DNA of 64,000 nt, from assembly GCA_002179805.1 (NCBI GenBank), contig NAVB01000209.1, forward strand, positions 1 to 64,000, given 5' to 3'. Of the stretch, positions 1 through 11,405 are shown in pieces. Position 1 is the stretch's first letter, and every line of letters begins with the position of its first letter. Under the pieces are notes generated by a model. It had not been told where the DNA came from and did not search any database. It saw nothing but the letters and a program-made list of their open reading frames with translations. A program made the translations under genes and the position numbers. The DNA comes from Acanthamoeba lenticulata. Taxonomy: Eukaryota; Discosea; Longamoebia; Acanthamoebidae.

Positions 1-2145
1 CCCCCCCTTGATTGCTCTTCCTTCTTCCAGGTATTTTGATACAGCCAACAGCCACGTACCGGAAAGACTTGAGGATCATGAAGGTCATCACCTTGGCCTC
101 CAGGTAGGCCATGTTTTGACCCAAGCAAGTACGTGGGCCAGCTTTATTGAGAGATAAAGAAAGGACTGTAAACTCTCGTGTCGTAGCGGCACGGTGGGGA
201 GGGGACTAAACCTTGGAAAGGGATGAAGAGGTAGGGATGCCTGTCCTTGTTCTTCTCCGGGTCGAGCCACCTGTCGGGCAAGAACTCGAGAGGACGAGGC
301 CAGTACTTCTCCATGCGTCCCATACAGTACATCGACCACGCCACATTTGACTGACACACAACTTCCAGTCTGAGAGATACAAACCTAGCATTGGGAGGAC
401 CTAAAGAACGTACACCAGCAGGCACTCGGTAGCCGTTGGGCAACACGTCGTCTTTGAGGACATACTTGGGGTCAATTGGTACGGGCGGGTGCAACCTGTT
501 TGTGACCAGTCAGACTTGCAGAAACTAACCTGGTGGAAGGAGCTGTGTGCCTGAGGGTCTCGTTGATGGCACCTAGCAGGTACTTCATGTGCTTGAGATC
601 ATCATAAGCTGGAAGGGTCTCGAAGCTGTCCACTTCTTTGACCAGTTCGGCCAGCTTGTCCTCATTGCGCGCCAGATTGTAGAACATCCAAGACAGTGTC
701 TGCGGGTGGTCCAGCCGGACTCTCAGCGGCTCAGCTTCGGCATCAGGAATGAGATGATGGTACTTACCTGCGCGGTCGTGTCCCTTCCCGCAATCATAAA
801 GTTCATGACTATGTCCCTGAGGTAGGCGTCGCTGTAGGAAGCTGTTACCACGAGCAAGTTAGCTTACCTCACAAGAGGCAAAACAAAGATGGTGTGAGTC
901 CATACCACCATCCATGCTCATGTATCGTGACAAGAGGTCGTTGCGGGTGTGTAAGTTTGGTTGCTGCCTCCTCTCTTGAATAAGCTGCAAAAACAGCATG
1001 AGCGATCAACCAGGCAGCTAAGAGTGTTCATGCTGCAAGAGGGCTACCTCAGCGGCGAACTCGTTCAGGACCTTCACATGGCGGTGCATCGCAGAGGGAA
1101 GGAGCTGCAGCAATTTGCCAAGTGAGCGCTTCTCTAGATCTGAACTCGTTAGTAGTTGGGCGCAGCGTGTACCTTCCAAAAGGGAAAGAGGAAGCGATTC
1201 ACGCAGGCTTCTTGGGCGGCATCAAACGCACGTGAGAATGCGCATTCCTTGTGCATCGAGTCCACATTAAAGCCAAATGCGATCTCGCCGATGGAGTCGA
1301 GCGTGTACCTGCAATAGAGCAAGCGACAATGCTCAGAGCCTTGTCGGTTCAGAAAGCAAGTTGAACCAAGCAAGTACCTAAAGAACAGGTCTGCCACGTC
1401 AATCGGTTTGCCGGTGTCCGCCAGCGTGTCCAGCACTTGCAGAACCTCTTTTCCATGGCGCTCAAAGATGTCACGCATATGTTTGAGCTCCTTCACCTTG
1501 AACATGTGACTGGCGATTTGCCTGCAAAACGCACCACGGCGGTCAACGCAAAAAGAAACTCAACCATCTTGAGAAGCCGAATGGCACCTTTGATCTTTCC
1601 ACTCTTGCCCATCAATGTTGAAGATGCCATCGCCAAGCACGTCTTGCAGCTTCTCCTTGAAGTAGGGACCCTTGACATAGTTCTGAGCGCAACACGTCGT
1701 CAGCTCAAAGCAAGTCTTCCACAAAGAGCCAACGCACCTCAAAGTTTGTCTTTAAGATGTACTCAACGGAAGGCGGATCAGTTACAACGACGCTGCAGTC
1801 GCCACCAAATGGCACGAGGAAATGGAAGGCACCCTTGGGGGCCTGTGCGTTTGTTAGCTCTACGCAAGCGAGCACAAAAGTTCGCTTTGCTGTGCCTTTA
1901 AAACTTCATCGAGCGTGTAGTCGTGAAGACGTTGCTTGTGAAAAAGCGTGTCAACTATGTTACACAAGATGGGCAGCTGGTAAGGACCAGGTATGTCGAG
2001 TCGCCTCTGTCGTGTAAACAGGGCACAAAACAAACATAGTGAATTGTGGCCAGCAGAAACAAGAGGCTCTTACGAGTTGTACCTTGCAGTGGTGGCGGTA
2101 GAGAAGACCGAGTAAGCATAACCCGAGAAGAGCCCACAACAGCAT
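1..2145 (-). CDS. Cytochrome P450 monooxygenase, 3' end beyond window
   Basis: Heme-thiolate monooxygenase, probably ER-anchored. The proposed start at 2145 gives a hydrophobic N-terminal helix ([17 protein letters not shown]); an in-frame Met at 2235 would add 30 residues. Reading down the minus strand through several short introns I see the region ending DGQEWKDQR, the I-helix motif AGRDTTA (about 765-800), the helix K ExxR motif (AINETLR, about 555-580), the PERF-like FLPDRW (about 270), and the heme loop [11 protein letters not shown] with the axial Cys (about 125). The order and motifs resemble the fatty-acid omega-hydroxylase-like clade (CYP86/CYP704 type); this is inference and no substrate can be assigned. 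Helix K only continues correctly into [11 protein letters not shown] if a 55-base intron with a GC donor (550..496) is removed. The last part of the gene lies left of the window. Confidence 0.9.
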
Positions 2146-2235
2146 CGTGTTAGACGTTGTGCGTACGCGTCGTGCTGAGGCTAAGTCGCTTATGCGTGCC
2201 CCGAAAACGTCTGGAAGCGTTTCCGTTTGTGCCAC

Positions 2236-2789
2236 GTCGACATGTTTTCGCCTTCTTTCGTGCGGCTCTTCACGAAGTAGCGCACAGACTGCATGAACCT
2301 AAGTGCCTCTCCTTCTTTTATGACGGCTTCTGGGCGGGAGGCCCGAGCCCCGTCAGAGGAGAACCTGGAACGTGCACGAATGCTACTACAAGATCAAGAA
2401 AACGCACCCGTTGAAGCATTACCACCTTCTGGAGCAGGGTGGCGGTTGCGTCACCAGGTTTCTCTCTCCACCTAATGCGCACTTCGTGATCGATACTCAG
2501 CTTCTTTAAGTAATGCAGATTGTTCATGGGCGTCATCTTGTGGTGTGGATGCCGCCTCCACCTCCGCTACGCGACTCCTCCCTGGCACTTGAGGAGTAGT
2601 TCCCAAGGGACTAGCCCCCGCTCGCAGAACGTGATTCTCCCCATGAAGGCTCCACTGACGGCAACGAAGTCGAACTAGAGGAAGTGATCGACCTTGACGA
2701 AGGACTGGACGACGAGGACACTGGAATGGGCATTAAATGGGAACGTGAATGAATGCGCATTGATCTTTTTGTGCTGTTACCGTGCTTCA
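2236..2789. other. Spacer with a possible acidic coding relic
   Basis: No complete gene is visible between the P450 start and the BNR-like gene. On the + strand about 2617-2750 there is an open stretch rich in Glu/Asp (ending EDTGMGIKWERE, then a stop) with no clear start or partner exon. It may be a gene remnant or chance. Confidence 0.3.
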
Positions 2790-4181
2790 CTAGGCTTCCT
2801 CAGAGTTGACGATGGCCTCATAGCTATTGCGTCTTCTGCAGTAGAAGAACAGCAAGGCGCCGCCCACGAGAGCGACCAAGGCCCCGCCGAGCCCAAGGCT
2901 GAGGCCCAGCACGAGCGCCAGGTGACCATCGCTGTCGGTCGACTTGGCCTTGGGCGAAGATGAGGGCGATGGCGATTGTGTGACCATCGTGTGGTACGGC
3001 GAGGACGACGGACTCGGGGACGGCGAGACAGGCGAGGATGTGGGCGATGCGGAGGGCGTTGGCTGAGGGTTGACAGGCTCGCCTGGCACGACACGGATAA
3101 AGGACACGTTGGCCTGGTTGGGCGAGAGCGACCACGTCGCGCCGCCGTCCCATGACTCAGCGTAGACGCCCATGTCAGACTCGAACTGAACGGCGCCCAC
3201 AGCGAAGAGGCGACCGGCTGCATAGGTGAGATCGTGCCAGACGACGAGCGAAGAGAGGGTGCGCGTCCAGTTGGCTCCTGCCGTCGTTGTTTGGAAGATC
3301 CCTCCTCCGGTGGTGATGAGCACCCAGGTCTGTGCGTCGACTGGCATGATGCCCGCGATGGCGGCATTTAGCGGGCTGAACGTGGGCAGGTTGAACGTTG
3401 TCCAGGTCGTGGCATCGTCGGTCGACACGAGGCCGACGGCAGCGAACTGGCCCATGCCGGCGACGAGCGCGAGGCTTGCGTCCAGCACGGCCACTTTGGT
3501 GTAGGTCTCGAGAACGGACGGGCCGTAGACACTCGTCCAGCCCACGCCGTTCGCGCTCGACTTGTAGATGCGACCACCGATGGCTGCAACCATGAGAGCG
3601 GATAAGTTGCCGCTCGCCTCATCGATGTGGTGATATGGCGCGTACCAGCGACGCCAGCGTAGGAGCCCGAACGCGAGAAGGCGATTGCACCCAAGGCCAC
3701 TTCTGTGAGATCGCCCAGTTGAATGACGTTCCACGTCGCGCCGCAGTCTTCGGAGGCAACAAATGCGGCCGTGTCGGCGGCTGTCCCGGGTTGTACGGCC
3801 AGGGCCAGAACACGCTGTTCCCAACCATCAGCACACCAGAAGAACGCAAATTGTACAAGGGCGGAAAACAGTACGTGCGTGTTAGGCACAAAGGCCACGT
3901 CCAGGAGTTTGACTCCGGCGAGGCCGGTGCCAGGCACCCAAGTACTGTTCATGTAGCTGAGTGTAGAAGCTTGGCTGATACAGACGAACCCTCCAGCGGC
4001 ACCACCTGACGCGGCTGAGATCAAGCTTTGGTTGGAGGCGAGGCCGATTACCTTCGGTTGAAGTTGTGGGGCGTCAAACGTCCACAGGGCATTGCGAGTC
4101 ACCGCGGTCACTCTCTTGGGCAGTGGCGAAAGGAACTATCGTCGCCACAAGGCTCAACACCACCCACGCGCCTACCGTCAT
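2790..4181 (-). CDS. BNR/sialidase-like repeat type I membrane protein (copy 1)
   Basis: Paralogue of the gene at 47254-49250. The mature part has BNR/Asp-box-like repeats (SEDCGATW, STDDATTWTTF, TTTAGANWTR, SWDGGATW), then a Pro/Ser-rich stalk, one transmembrane helix rich in Gly/Leu (GLGGALVALVGGALLFFY), and a short tail ending SYEAIVNSEEA, which holds a YxxPhi sorting motif (YEAI). Two introns sit at the same protein positions as in the paralogue: one after FVPNTH (69 bases, open in frame) and one at 3645..3584. A signal peptide starts at 4181 (MTVGAWVVLSLVATIVPFA), but it is one base out of frame with the mature region, just after ATAQ. This suggests a sequencing error, a recent mutation or a missed first exon. 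The ligand is unknown; a surface or endosomal receptor is a guess. Confidence 0.8.
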
Positions 4182-4326
4182 CTTCCACAACAGCAAACAA
4201 GAAAGGCGCACGAAGACCGGTCCCACGAAGCCAAATGACCCATTGGTTTAACAATGGAACGAAGTTTCGGGGTTAAAACGGAGATATATTTTACAGATTT
4301 AATTGCCGCCTTTCTATTAGAAGAAC

Positions 4327-4399
4327 GGGGGTGTAGCTCAGATGGTAGAGCGCTCGCTTAGCATGCGAGAGGTAAAGGGATCGATACCCTTCTCCTCCA
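4327..4399 (+). tRNA. tRNA-Ala (AGC), copy 1
   Basis: 73-nt cloverleaf with D stem GCTC/GAGC, anticodon stem CTCGC/GCGAG around loop TTAGCAT (anticodon AGC), T stem AAGGG/CCCTT and discriminator A. The acceptor stem GGGGGTG/CTCCTCC keeps the G3:U70 wobble pair that defines tRNA-Ala, but has a U6/U67 mismatch. The T loop starts with A rather than T. No intron and no encoded CCA. A TTTT terminator follows at 4411-4414 and overlaps the stop codon of the convergent gene. Identical to the copy at 59718-59790. Confidence 0.95.
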
Positions 4400-4412
4400 A
4401 CAATTCTTCATT

Positions 4413-4683
4413 TTATGGCAGGTCGGTGAGGGACTTCTTGGCGGGCAAGTTGTCGTACTTGACCACCTTTTTGCCTTCAGCAGTCTTTACCTGCTTGCCC
4501 GTTGGTGCGCTGGTAACGTTCCTGTCCGACCATGTGGCTGCCTGCTCCTTCCCAATGAGTATGGTTGGTGCATTTCAAGGTGGGTTGAAGGTGGCAAACC
4601 TTCTGAATCTTTTTGGCCTTAATGACTGGCTGTTCCTCAGGCTTGGCCATGTCCTCAAACTTGTTCTTCAGGGCTGACGCCAT
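4413..4683 (-). CDS. Small basic protein of 70 residues, unrecognised
   Basis: Two exons, 4683..4600 and 4541..4413, joined across a 58-base GT-AG intron, give a 70-residue Lys-rich protein starting MASALKNKFEDMAK and ending KKSLTDLP. I recognise no domain. LKNKFEDMAK is reminiscent of short amphipathic helices found in some actin-binding proteins, but this is only a resemblance. The good splice sites, continuous frame and ATG at 4683, 177 bases from the divergent EF-hand gene start, support a real gene. Its 3' end faces the tRNA-Ala only 13 bases away, so the two transcription units converge. Confidence 0.65.
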
Positions 4684-4860
4684 TGTCGTGTTGCGTGGTG
4701 TTGACTGAGTTTTGCTCACTTTGCAAAAAGCCCTTGGCCCCTCACCGCACAGAGAGGCGCGCAATTTGGTTGTCCCACACCCCTACACAAACCAACGCGT
4801 GGGCCAACCAACCCCTTTCTTCGCCTCCAAGAGCCCAACACAGCAAACAACAACAGCACC

Positions 4861-5820
4861 ATGGCGTCGGTAGAGTCAAGACTCAAGTTGGTGGAGCAGG
4901 TCGACTTCAAGGGAGCCTTCACTGATGAAGAATTTAATTCCTATCGCGCTATGTTCATGGTCCGTCCTCGCCGTCTGCCCGCCCCTTCTTATAATTCGCA
5001 AGTGGTGCCCAAGGGGGCTGATAGCGTGTTTGGTTGCAGAAATACGACGCCAACAAGACGTTGGCCTTGGAGCTCTTTGAACTGCACCAGATGTATGAGG
5101 ACATGGGCGAGACCAAGACCAACCTGCAGCTGCGCCAACTCATCAAGGAGGTCAACCCAGACACCAACTCTGCTGACGGCATCGATTACAAGTAGTCCTA
5201 CGCTTCTCCTTCCCCCTCCCCTTCCCTCTGCTGCGGTGAACGGACCAACACTGGCGTGCACAGGGCTTTCTTGACAGTCCTGCTGAAGGACAAGAAGGGA
5301 CAGACGACGTCAGCCCTTGGTGGCCTGTTCGTACAGCTCCTCAAACCTGTGGAGGCTAAACAGGTTCGGTCTCCTGAATCTCCTCTTTGTGCACTGCTCA
5401 TGGAGCTTACATTGCGTACCTCCAGCACAACTCGGCCATCGGCAAGTTCGCCAACGTGTTTGAGCAGCAGGCCGCCCAGCAGGCCAACGTACGTTGGATC
5501 CTTCCGGGCCTCCTCTATTTACTTGTGTCGTCCTCACAACTGTAGTGCAGGACTCTATTTCTGAGAAGAACATCAAGATGCAGCGTGACGCCCGCCGAGA
5601 ACAGGAAACACGCAAGGTTACTGCCACTCCCCTTGCCCTCTGTCACAACAACTTTGTTGGGTTGAGCGGATGAAAGAAGAGCTGATCGCCCTGCGTACAG
5701 AGAGAAGCACTGGCCAAGCTCAAGGCCGAGGAGGAAGAGAATGCCAGGAAAGAGGCCGAGCGGAAGGCACGCGTGCAGGCAGGCCTCGCTAAACTCAAGG
5801 CTGGCATCAATGCCTCGTGA
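4861..5820 (+). CDS. EF-hand protein with C-terminal coiled coil (EFHD2/swiprosin-like)
   Basis: Six exons (4861-4959, 5040-5191, 5264-5363, 5426-5488, 5551-5616, 5701-5820) give 199 residues. Residues about 30-70 hold one EF-hand with a plausible loop (YDANKTLALELFE, acidic residues at the ligand positions) and a second, degenerate loop (NPDTNSADGIDYKAF). The last 70 residues are a charged coiled coil (KAEEEENARKEAERK). This order resembles EFHD2/swiprosin and AIF-1-like calcium-binding actin regulators. All five introns are GT-AG and 62-84 bases long. A cortical calcium-responsive actin role is inferred from family resemblance only. Confidence 0.8.
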
Positions 5821-6025
5821 GTACCTGTAAAGTGATCTCCATAACAAAGAACAGCAACACCCTGGATGTGAACTGAGGCTCAGTGAGGTTCTTGTGCCGG
5901 CAGTCCGGTTGGCGATCCGAAACATCCACGTAAAATCTGCCCTCGCGGACGCGGCGATTGCCAAACAGCTGTTTCTTGGCCTCGCGCAAGCACACAACTT
6001 GTAAGTCCCGGCAGGTCGCGAGAAC

Positions 6026-9000
6026 ATGTCCACACCTCGATGCAGCTCCCTCTTCTTGCTGCTCTGCGTCTCCCTAGTGTTGGCCCTAGCTGCGGCAGAG
6101 GGTGAAGTGCGGTTTCCCTATGCGTCTACGGACGGCCCTACGCGCTATGCTGGGTGGGTGCCCACCTACACTGAGGCCGCCACGCGCACCTCTAGTGTGC
6201 CGCTCCACCGCGTCACCCTCTACCTTGCTCCACGCAACCTCGCCCTGCTCGACGTGCGCCCCCCCCCCAGCTGCTTCATGCGTTCTTTTCTTATTTTAAA
6301 AAATGACAAAAATGCAGGAAATGGTCTGGGAGGTGTCTGATCCTGATTCCTCGCGTTATGGTACACGAATGCAACGAGCACCAAAACAAACTTGTGTGCT
6401 TGGCACTGACCTTGCGTGTAATTGCGGTGTCAATGGGCAGCCAAGTACCTCACCACGGACGATATCACGGAGATCGGTATGTAGCGCCTCCTCTGGGACT
6501 TCACCAGTTCATTGACTAACCAGTGCTGCAATCAACAGTGGCGCCTGCCCCCGAGGCCGTGAAGGCTGTTGTTGAATGGCTTCACCAGGAAGGCGCTATC
6601 ACCGTTGGTACTCGCCTCGTGCCCCGTGTTCGAGTTGCGCAACGCTTACATCTCTGATTGCTCTGTCCACGACGCAAAGAGGTGGCGCGCAACCGCGACG
6701 CCATTGTGGCAATGATGCCCGTCCACAAGGCTGAGACCGCTTTCGCCGTGTCGCTGCGTCGCTTCGTGTCCCCTGACGGTACCGCACAAGACGCTGATCA
6801 ACACGAAGGGAGTCTCTCTTTCTCATCCGTTCAGTTGTCTTTGGCCAGGCCGTCGCTCGATCCTGCGTTCCTCCCAGCCCTACGCCATTCCCGCGAGGAT
6901 CGCGGCGCACATCGACCTGATCAGCGGGCTGACCGACTTCCCTCCCGTAGGTAACGGCTTTTGACTTTCTCCGCGAATGAATTGAACTGGCCACGGCCGT
7001 GAGAGTGACGTAGTTTGGCCCGCACGTAGGCTCGGGCAAGAAGTCGCTGCAGACGTTCGCTGCCACTGCTATGCCGTCGCCGATGCCTGGCACGCCCATC
7101 GTCACGATGGCCCGCGCCAGGGGAGGCGACCAACTGATCATCAACTTCATCCCCGTGTGCGCCAACGGCCAGCTCACCAAGGACGCCAACAAGGTGCGTT
7201 CTTCTTTTGGGCAGCCCAGATGTCTCACGGCCACGTTTGCTTAATCTGACTTGCGATCATCACTTGTGCCGGTGGCACGGCCACAGCCGTGCTCTGAGGC
7301 TCCTCCGGCGATCGTCGGGTTCTACGCGCAGATCAACTCCACCAGCGCGGCCGTCGGCAGGTCAAAGAGCCAATGGGTGTACGTGTCTCTACGCCTCTGT
7401 CCCAACATACCATCGCTCACGCGCCTCTGGACCTTTTTTTTGTCATGAAGCGACAAGCAGTGCAGCTTCAATGGCAACTACACCACTTGCACCGCCACGG
7501 TCACCGGTTCGCACACTTGCAGTCAACTCGTCAACTCGACAATCCCAAGCGCTTGTTGTCTGTGTGATTGACCCTCGCGTGCACAATCGATGGACAGGGT
7601 GGCTCTTTGATGCCTTGAATGTGTCGGTGGCCGCCGCGTTTGAGAACGACAGGGTGGGTCCGTCGGGCTTCAACCCCTACCCCGTCCTCGCCACTCCGCC
7701 CATCGTGCCGCAGTCCATCTGGAAGCAGGCACGATCAAGAGCATCTGATGTATTGGCCGTTGTGATAACCTCTCATCATTTCGTGCTGCGTGCAGTACAA
7801 CATCCCGCCCAATACGCTGGTGACGAACAACGTGACCCAGTGCGTGGTCGAGTTTGAGCAGCAGTACTACTCGCCCGCGGACCTGACCCTCTTCCTGGCG
7901 CAGACCGGCCTGCCCACGGACACCCCCGTCACCGTCGTCGGTACGACATGCGGAAGAGACAAGAAGCCATAAAGAGAGAGAGAGAGAGAGCCAACTGACT
8001 CCCCCTGACAGGACCCAATTATCCGGACCAGCCCGGCGGAGAGGCCAATCTTGACATCCAGTACATCATGGGCGTCGCGCCAGGTACTTAAGCCGCGTAA
8101 GAGCCGGCGCTGCGAACTTGCGCTGACGAACGCGTCTTTGTGCGCACGCCAGGCGCTCCGACCGTGTTCTGGTCCATCTACGCCAACTCCACCGTGGAGA
8201 TCGACGACATCCTGCAGTGGGCGCTGCAGATGTCCAACACCGATAATCGTACTGCAGCCAGCCCTGACCTTGATTCGCACCACCATCATGCTCACTGCTC
8301 GTCATCTTCATTTTCATCATTAATTTCATCATCATTTTCATCGTCATTTCATCAACAGCTCCGCAGGTGAACAGCCTGAGCTACGGCATGAGTGAGGTCA
8401 ACGTGGACAAGTACCTGGGCAAGGGCTACCTCGCTCGCGCTGACTTTGAGTTCAAGAAGCTGGCCCTCCGTGGCATCACCATCATTATCGCCTCGGGTGA
8501 CACCGGCGCCGGCGATCTGGGCGAGGAGCCCATGACCGTTCCCAACTGCGACACGCTGCACGCCGATTGGCCCTCCCAGTCTGCCTACGTCACCTCCGTT
8601 GGTGCGCTCCACAGTTGTTAACGAATTTTGAAACATATTTTGAATTTATTTTCAAATTCTTGTACAGGATCGACCATCATCACGCCAGCGGCGGAGCCCA
8701 TCTGCTACGCCAAGGAGGGCATCAACTGCCTCGACAATCCGCTCGGCGAGATCGTGGTCTCTGTTGATCAGGTGCTAACCCCTTTGGTGCGGCCACAAGA
8801 AGCTTTCAGGTGATTGACCAGAGGAGGCGCGGTGCAACAGGGCTTGTTCTGGACGAGCGGCGGTGGTTTCTCGAACATCAGCCAGCGCGCGACCTACCAG
8901 GCCAGCGAAGTTGAGCGCTACCTCAACCACAAGTCTATCCCCTTCCCCGCCCCTGGTAGCCTCCCTTCCCATCTTGCCTACCTTCATGTTGGAGATGATG

Positions 9001-9639
9001 ATGATGGCCGCTCTGACGTCACATGTGCAGGCGCCTGGAACCCCAACGGCCGTGCCTACCCTGACGTGGCTGCCGTCGGGCACAGTACGCGCGCTCAATG
9101 CCACACACACTCACACACACAAGGCAGGTGATAATGAATGTGCTGTGTCTCGCTTGGCGCTTGTTTTGCAGACCTGATGGTGGCGTTGAGCGGCAAGTTC
9201 ATTCCTGTGGACGGCACCAGCGCGAGTGCGCCCATCTTTGCCGGCGTGGTCACTCTTCTCAACGACGCTCGCGCCGCTGCTGGCCTCCCGCCCCTGGGCT
9301 TCCTCAACCCGATCCTCTACAAGGCCCGTCGCGAGCGCCCGCAGACTTTTTATGGTACGCGCTCAACACACACGCGCTGGCATTCCCTGCTCACAAGCAG
9401 CGTGTGTCGTTGCAGATGTGACGTGGGGCAACAACCGCTGCGGCGCTCTCGGTTTTGATCCCGTTTGCTGCCCTCACGGCTACCACGCCACTGACGGGTA
9501 AACACGTTCTTCCTCCGCTGCTTGCTCCTTTGCGCGTGGGCTTACCGCTTCCTGCAGATGGGACGCGGCGACGGGTCTCGGCACGCCCAACTTCTTGGAG
9601 CTCAAGCAATTCGTCCTCCAGTACCCGAAGAAGCACTGA
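6026..9639 (+). CDS. Tripeptidyl peptidase, sedolisin family S53 (TPP1/CLN2-like)
   Basis: Secreted or lysosomal serine peptidase that removes tripeptides from free N-termini in its characterised relatives. A signal peptide ([18 protein letters not shown]) precedes the pro-kumamolisin activation domain ([19 protein letters not shown]). Conceptual splicing of about 18 exons gives roughly 740 residues. The catalytic triad is visible: Glu and Asp in [10 protein letters not shown] (about 408/412) and Ser in DGTSASAP (about 642). The oxyanion Asp lies in SGDTGAG (about 501), and [10 protein letters not shown] is near the C-terminus. A Cys/Asn-rich insert ([20 protein letters not shown], about residues 275-295) makes it longer than human TPP1. 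One intron carries a GA microsatellite (7975-7992) and another a TCA/TTTC-rich tract (8280-8355). The apparent AT-start intron after MSNT resolves to a normal GT donor 7 bases downstream. Confidence 0.93.
7975..7992. repeat. GA microsatellite in a tripeptidyl peptidase intron
   Basis: About nine tandem ga units inside an intron. No other function suggested. Confidence 0.8.
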
Positions 9640-9850
9640 GCGGGTGACCGATGGAGCTGGACAAGATTACAGACCCCCATGTGATGTAATCTCTCTTTTG
9701 AAAGCCACCAAGTAATGGTTTTGCAGCCACCTGAAAGGCTTCAGGCCTTTTCTTCATGGCTAGTGTCAGTCCAACACCTGAGCGAACAGTAACGGCCAAG
9801 CATGGGAAGGCCAGAGTAGCCAATGGGCAACACTCCTGCAAAAACAAACA

Positions 9851-11247
9851 TCACACAGCAGGAGAGTCAGGTGCTTTGAAGTCCTTCACGAAGCCAGAGA
9901 AGCAGAAACACTCTCGTTGCGCACCTGGAACGACAACACTGGCTGCTCCCCAGAAGATCTTTCCACAGCCGCTGCAGTACCGTCCGCCACAGGACAGCTG
10001 GCTTTGCAGATCTTCGGGTAGCATTGCGCCTGCTAGAAGTAGCAAACATGACAATGAGAGAGATGAAGTAGCTGCGTAGAGGGAGGTATCTAGTTCGTAC
10101 CAAGCTGGGATTGTGCGGAGTGGCTCGCGGCAACTGAAAGACACAGTTGCAGCAAAGAGCGCAGTTGCGTTCTCTTGTAGACTTCCAATAGAGATCCGTC
10201 CTTACATGCTGGGTCATGCCTTGGATCATCTGGCAGCTCGGCCTCTTCTTTGCGCTCCACAACAGCTGGGGGAGAGTTAGCTCAACAAACGGCCTCCTGC
10301 TGGAGCTCTGGGAAGCACGATACCTTGCGTCTGCGCGCCAGGCCGTAGCACCGGACAGTAGTTGCCTCGGTAAAAGACGGTGTACGTGTTGTAGAACTCC
10401 ATCTGATGGATTATCAAGCTCAGATGTACCAACCATGTGTTTGAGATGAAAAGCTAACCCTTTGGTACCGTGGCAGACTTGATGGGCTGAAAAGGGATGC
10501 TGAGTTGGATGTTGACCTTCCACTTGTTGCGAATCTTCTGCGCTTATCGAAAAGGCAGACTGATGAGCACAACGCACTTACATAAGAAGGAAAGCGAACC
10601 AACCTCGACTGTCATCACGCCTTTGTCGTCCGTCTCTCTGTCCTGATTCCACAAGATCGAGCCACGGAAGTCAATGCTCTCTGCCAAATCCTGGTTCTCC
10701 TTGATGATAAAGTCCACAACAAGCTGAAGCCACTGCACAAAGTTGTAGAACTTGGAGCTGCCCTGCCACTCTAAAGTGGTCCAGTCCTGGCAATGCATGA
10801 TTGTGAGAGAAGTGATGAAACAAAGTGGTAGCTTGGCGTCAAACCTGATCCGGCTCATTCACAAGAACCCAGCTGACCCAGCAGCCTGGCACTCCTTTAG
10901 GTTTTATTAAACGGTGATGAGAACTTGTACTCAGCAACAAGAAGAGGAAGGCAGGAGGAACCTGTCCAGCCTGGGTTGCCATATTTCACCCGGGGCAGTC
11001 CACAATCACCACACTTCCCAAACAACTGTGCACGTAACACAAAGGGAGTCACTCTCATCATCTGAACCTGCGAGAGGACAAGGACACGTTGCGGAAATGG
11101 ACGCACCAAGTCGTCGAACGAGCCCTTTTCGCCGTCGGCATAGATATTGTTCCGGCGCGAGCTCACCTCCGCGTAGCGTTGCACAAACGCATCACTCAAC
11201 CGTGGGCGCACCTCTATCCCTCCTTCAAAGTCTGTGTCGTAGCCCAT
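9851..11247 (-). CDS. Protein with MGYDTDF-type N-terminal domain (phage/bacterial-like family)
   Basis: Starts MGYDTDFEGGIEVRPRL at 11247. After a long first intron come GCWVSWVLVNEPDQ and LEWQGSSKFYNFVQWL, followed by ESIDFRGSILWNQDRETDDK. This matches the layout of a small conserved family I know mainly from phages and bacteria (MGYDT..., an xPGxW/CxW segment, LEWDGxEKFYxYxxWL, GxVxWxGEDxxDxG). Function unknown. Downstream exons can be joined in frame (KIRNKWKVNIQ, MEFYNTYTVFYRGNYC, AVVERKEEAELPDD and a Cys-rich end, CGGRYCSGCGKIFWG, stop at 9851). The join after GVMTVE is the weakest. If it is wrong, the first gene ends at 10544 and 9851 to about 10435 is a separate gene starting at MEFYN. 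Confidence 0.5.
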
Positions 11248-11405
11248 GGGTGTGCGAGTGGAAGAAAAAAATAGAGAATAAGTTTAAATATCGTGTTGGA
11301 TTTCTTATTAAAATTTTTTGGTCGTTCAGTTCATCCACTTGATTCAGTGCTCTCTTTTTGTTGACCCAAACGTGTAAGAACAGAGGCCAGAGGGGAGACG
11401 GGTGC

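Noticed and set aside
8238..8360. AT-AG intron in the tripeptidyl peptidase gene
   Set aside because: A GT donor 7 bases further on (after MSNTDN) keeps the frame and restores the family sequence [11 protein letters not shown].
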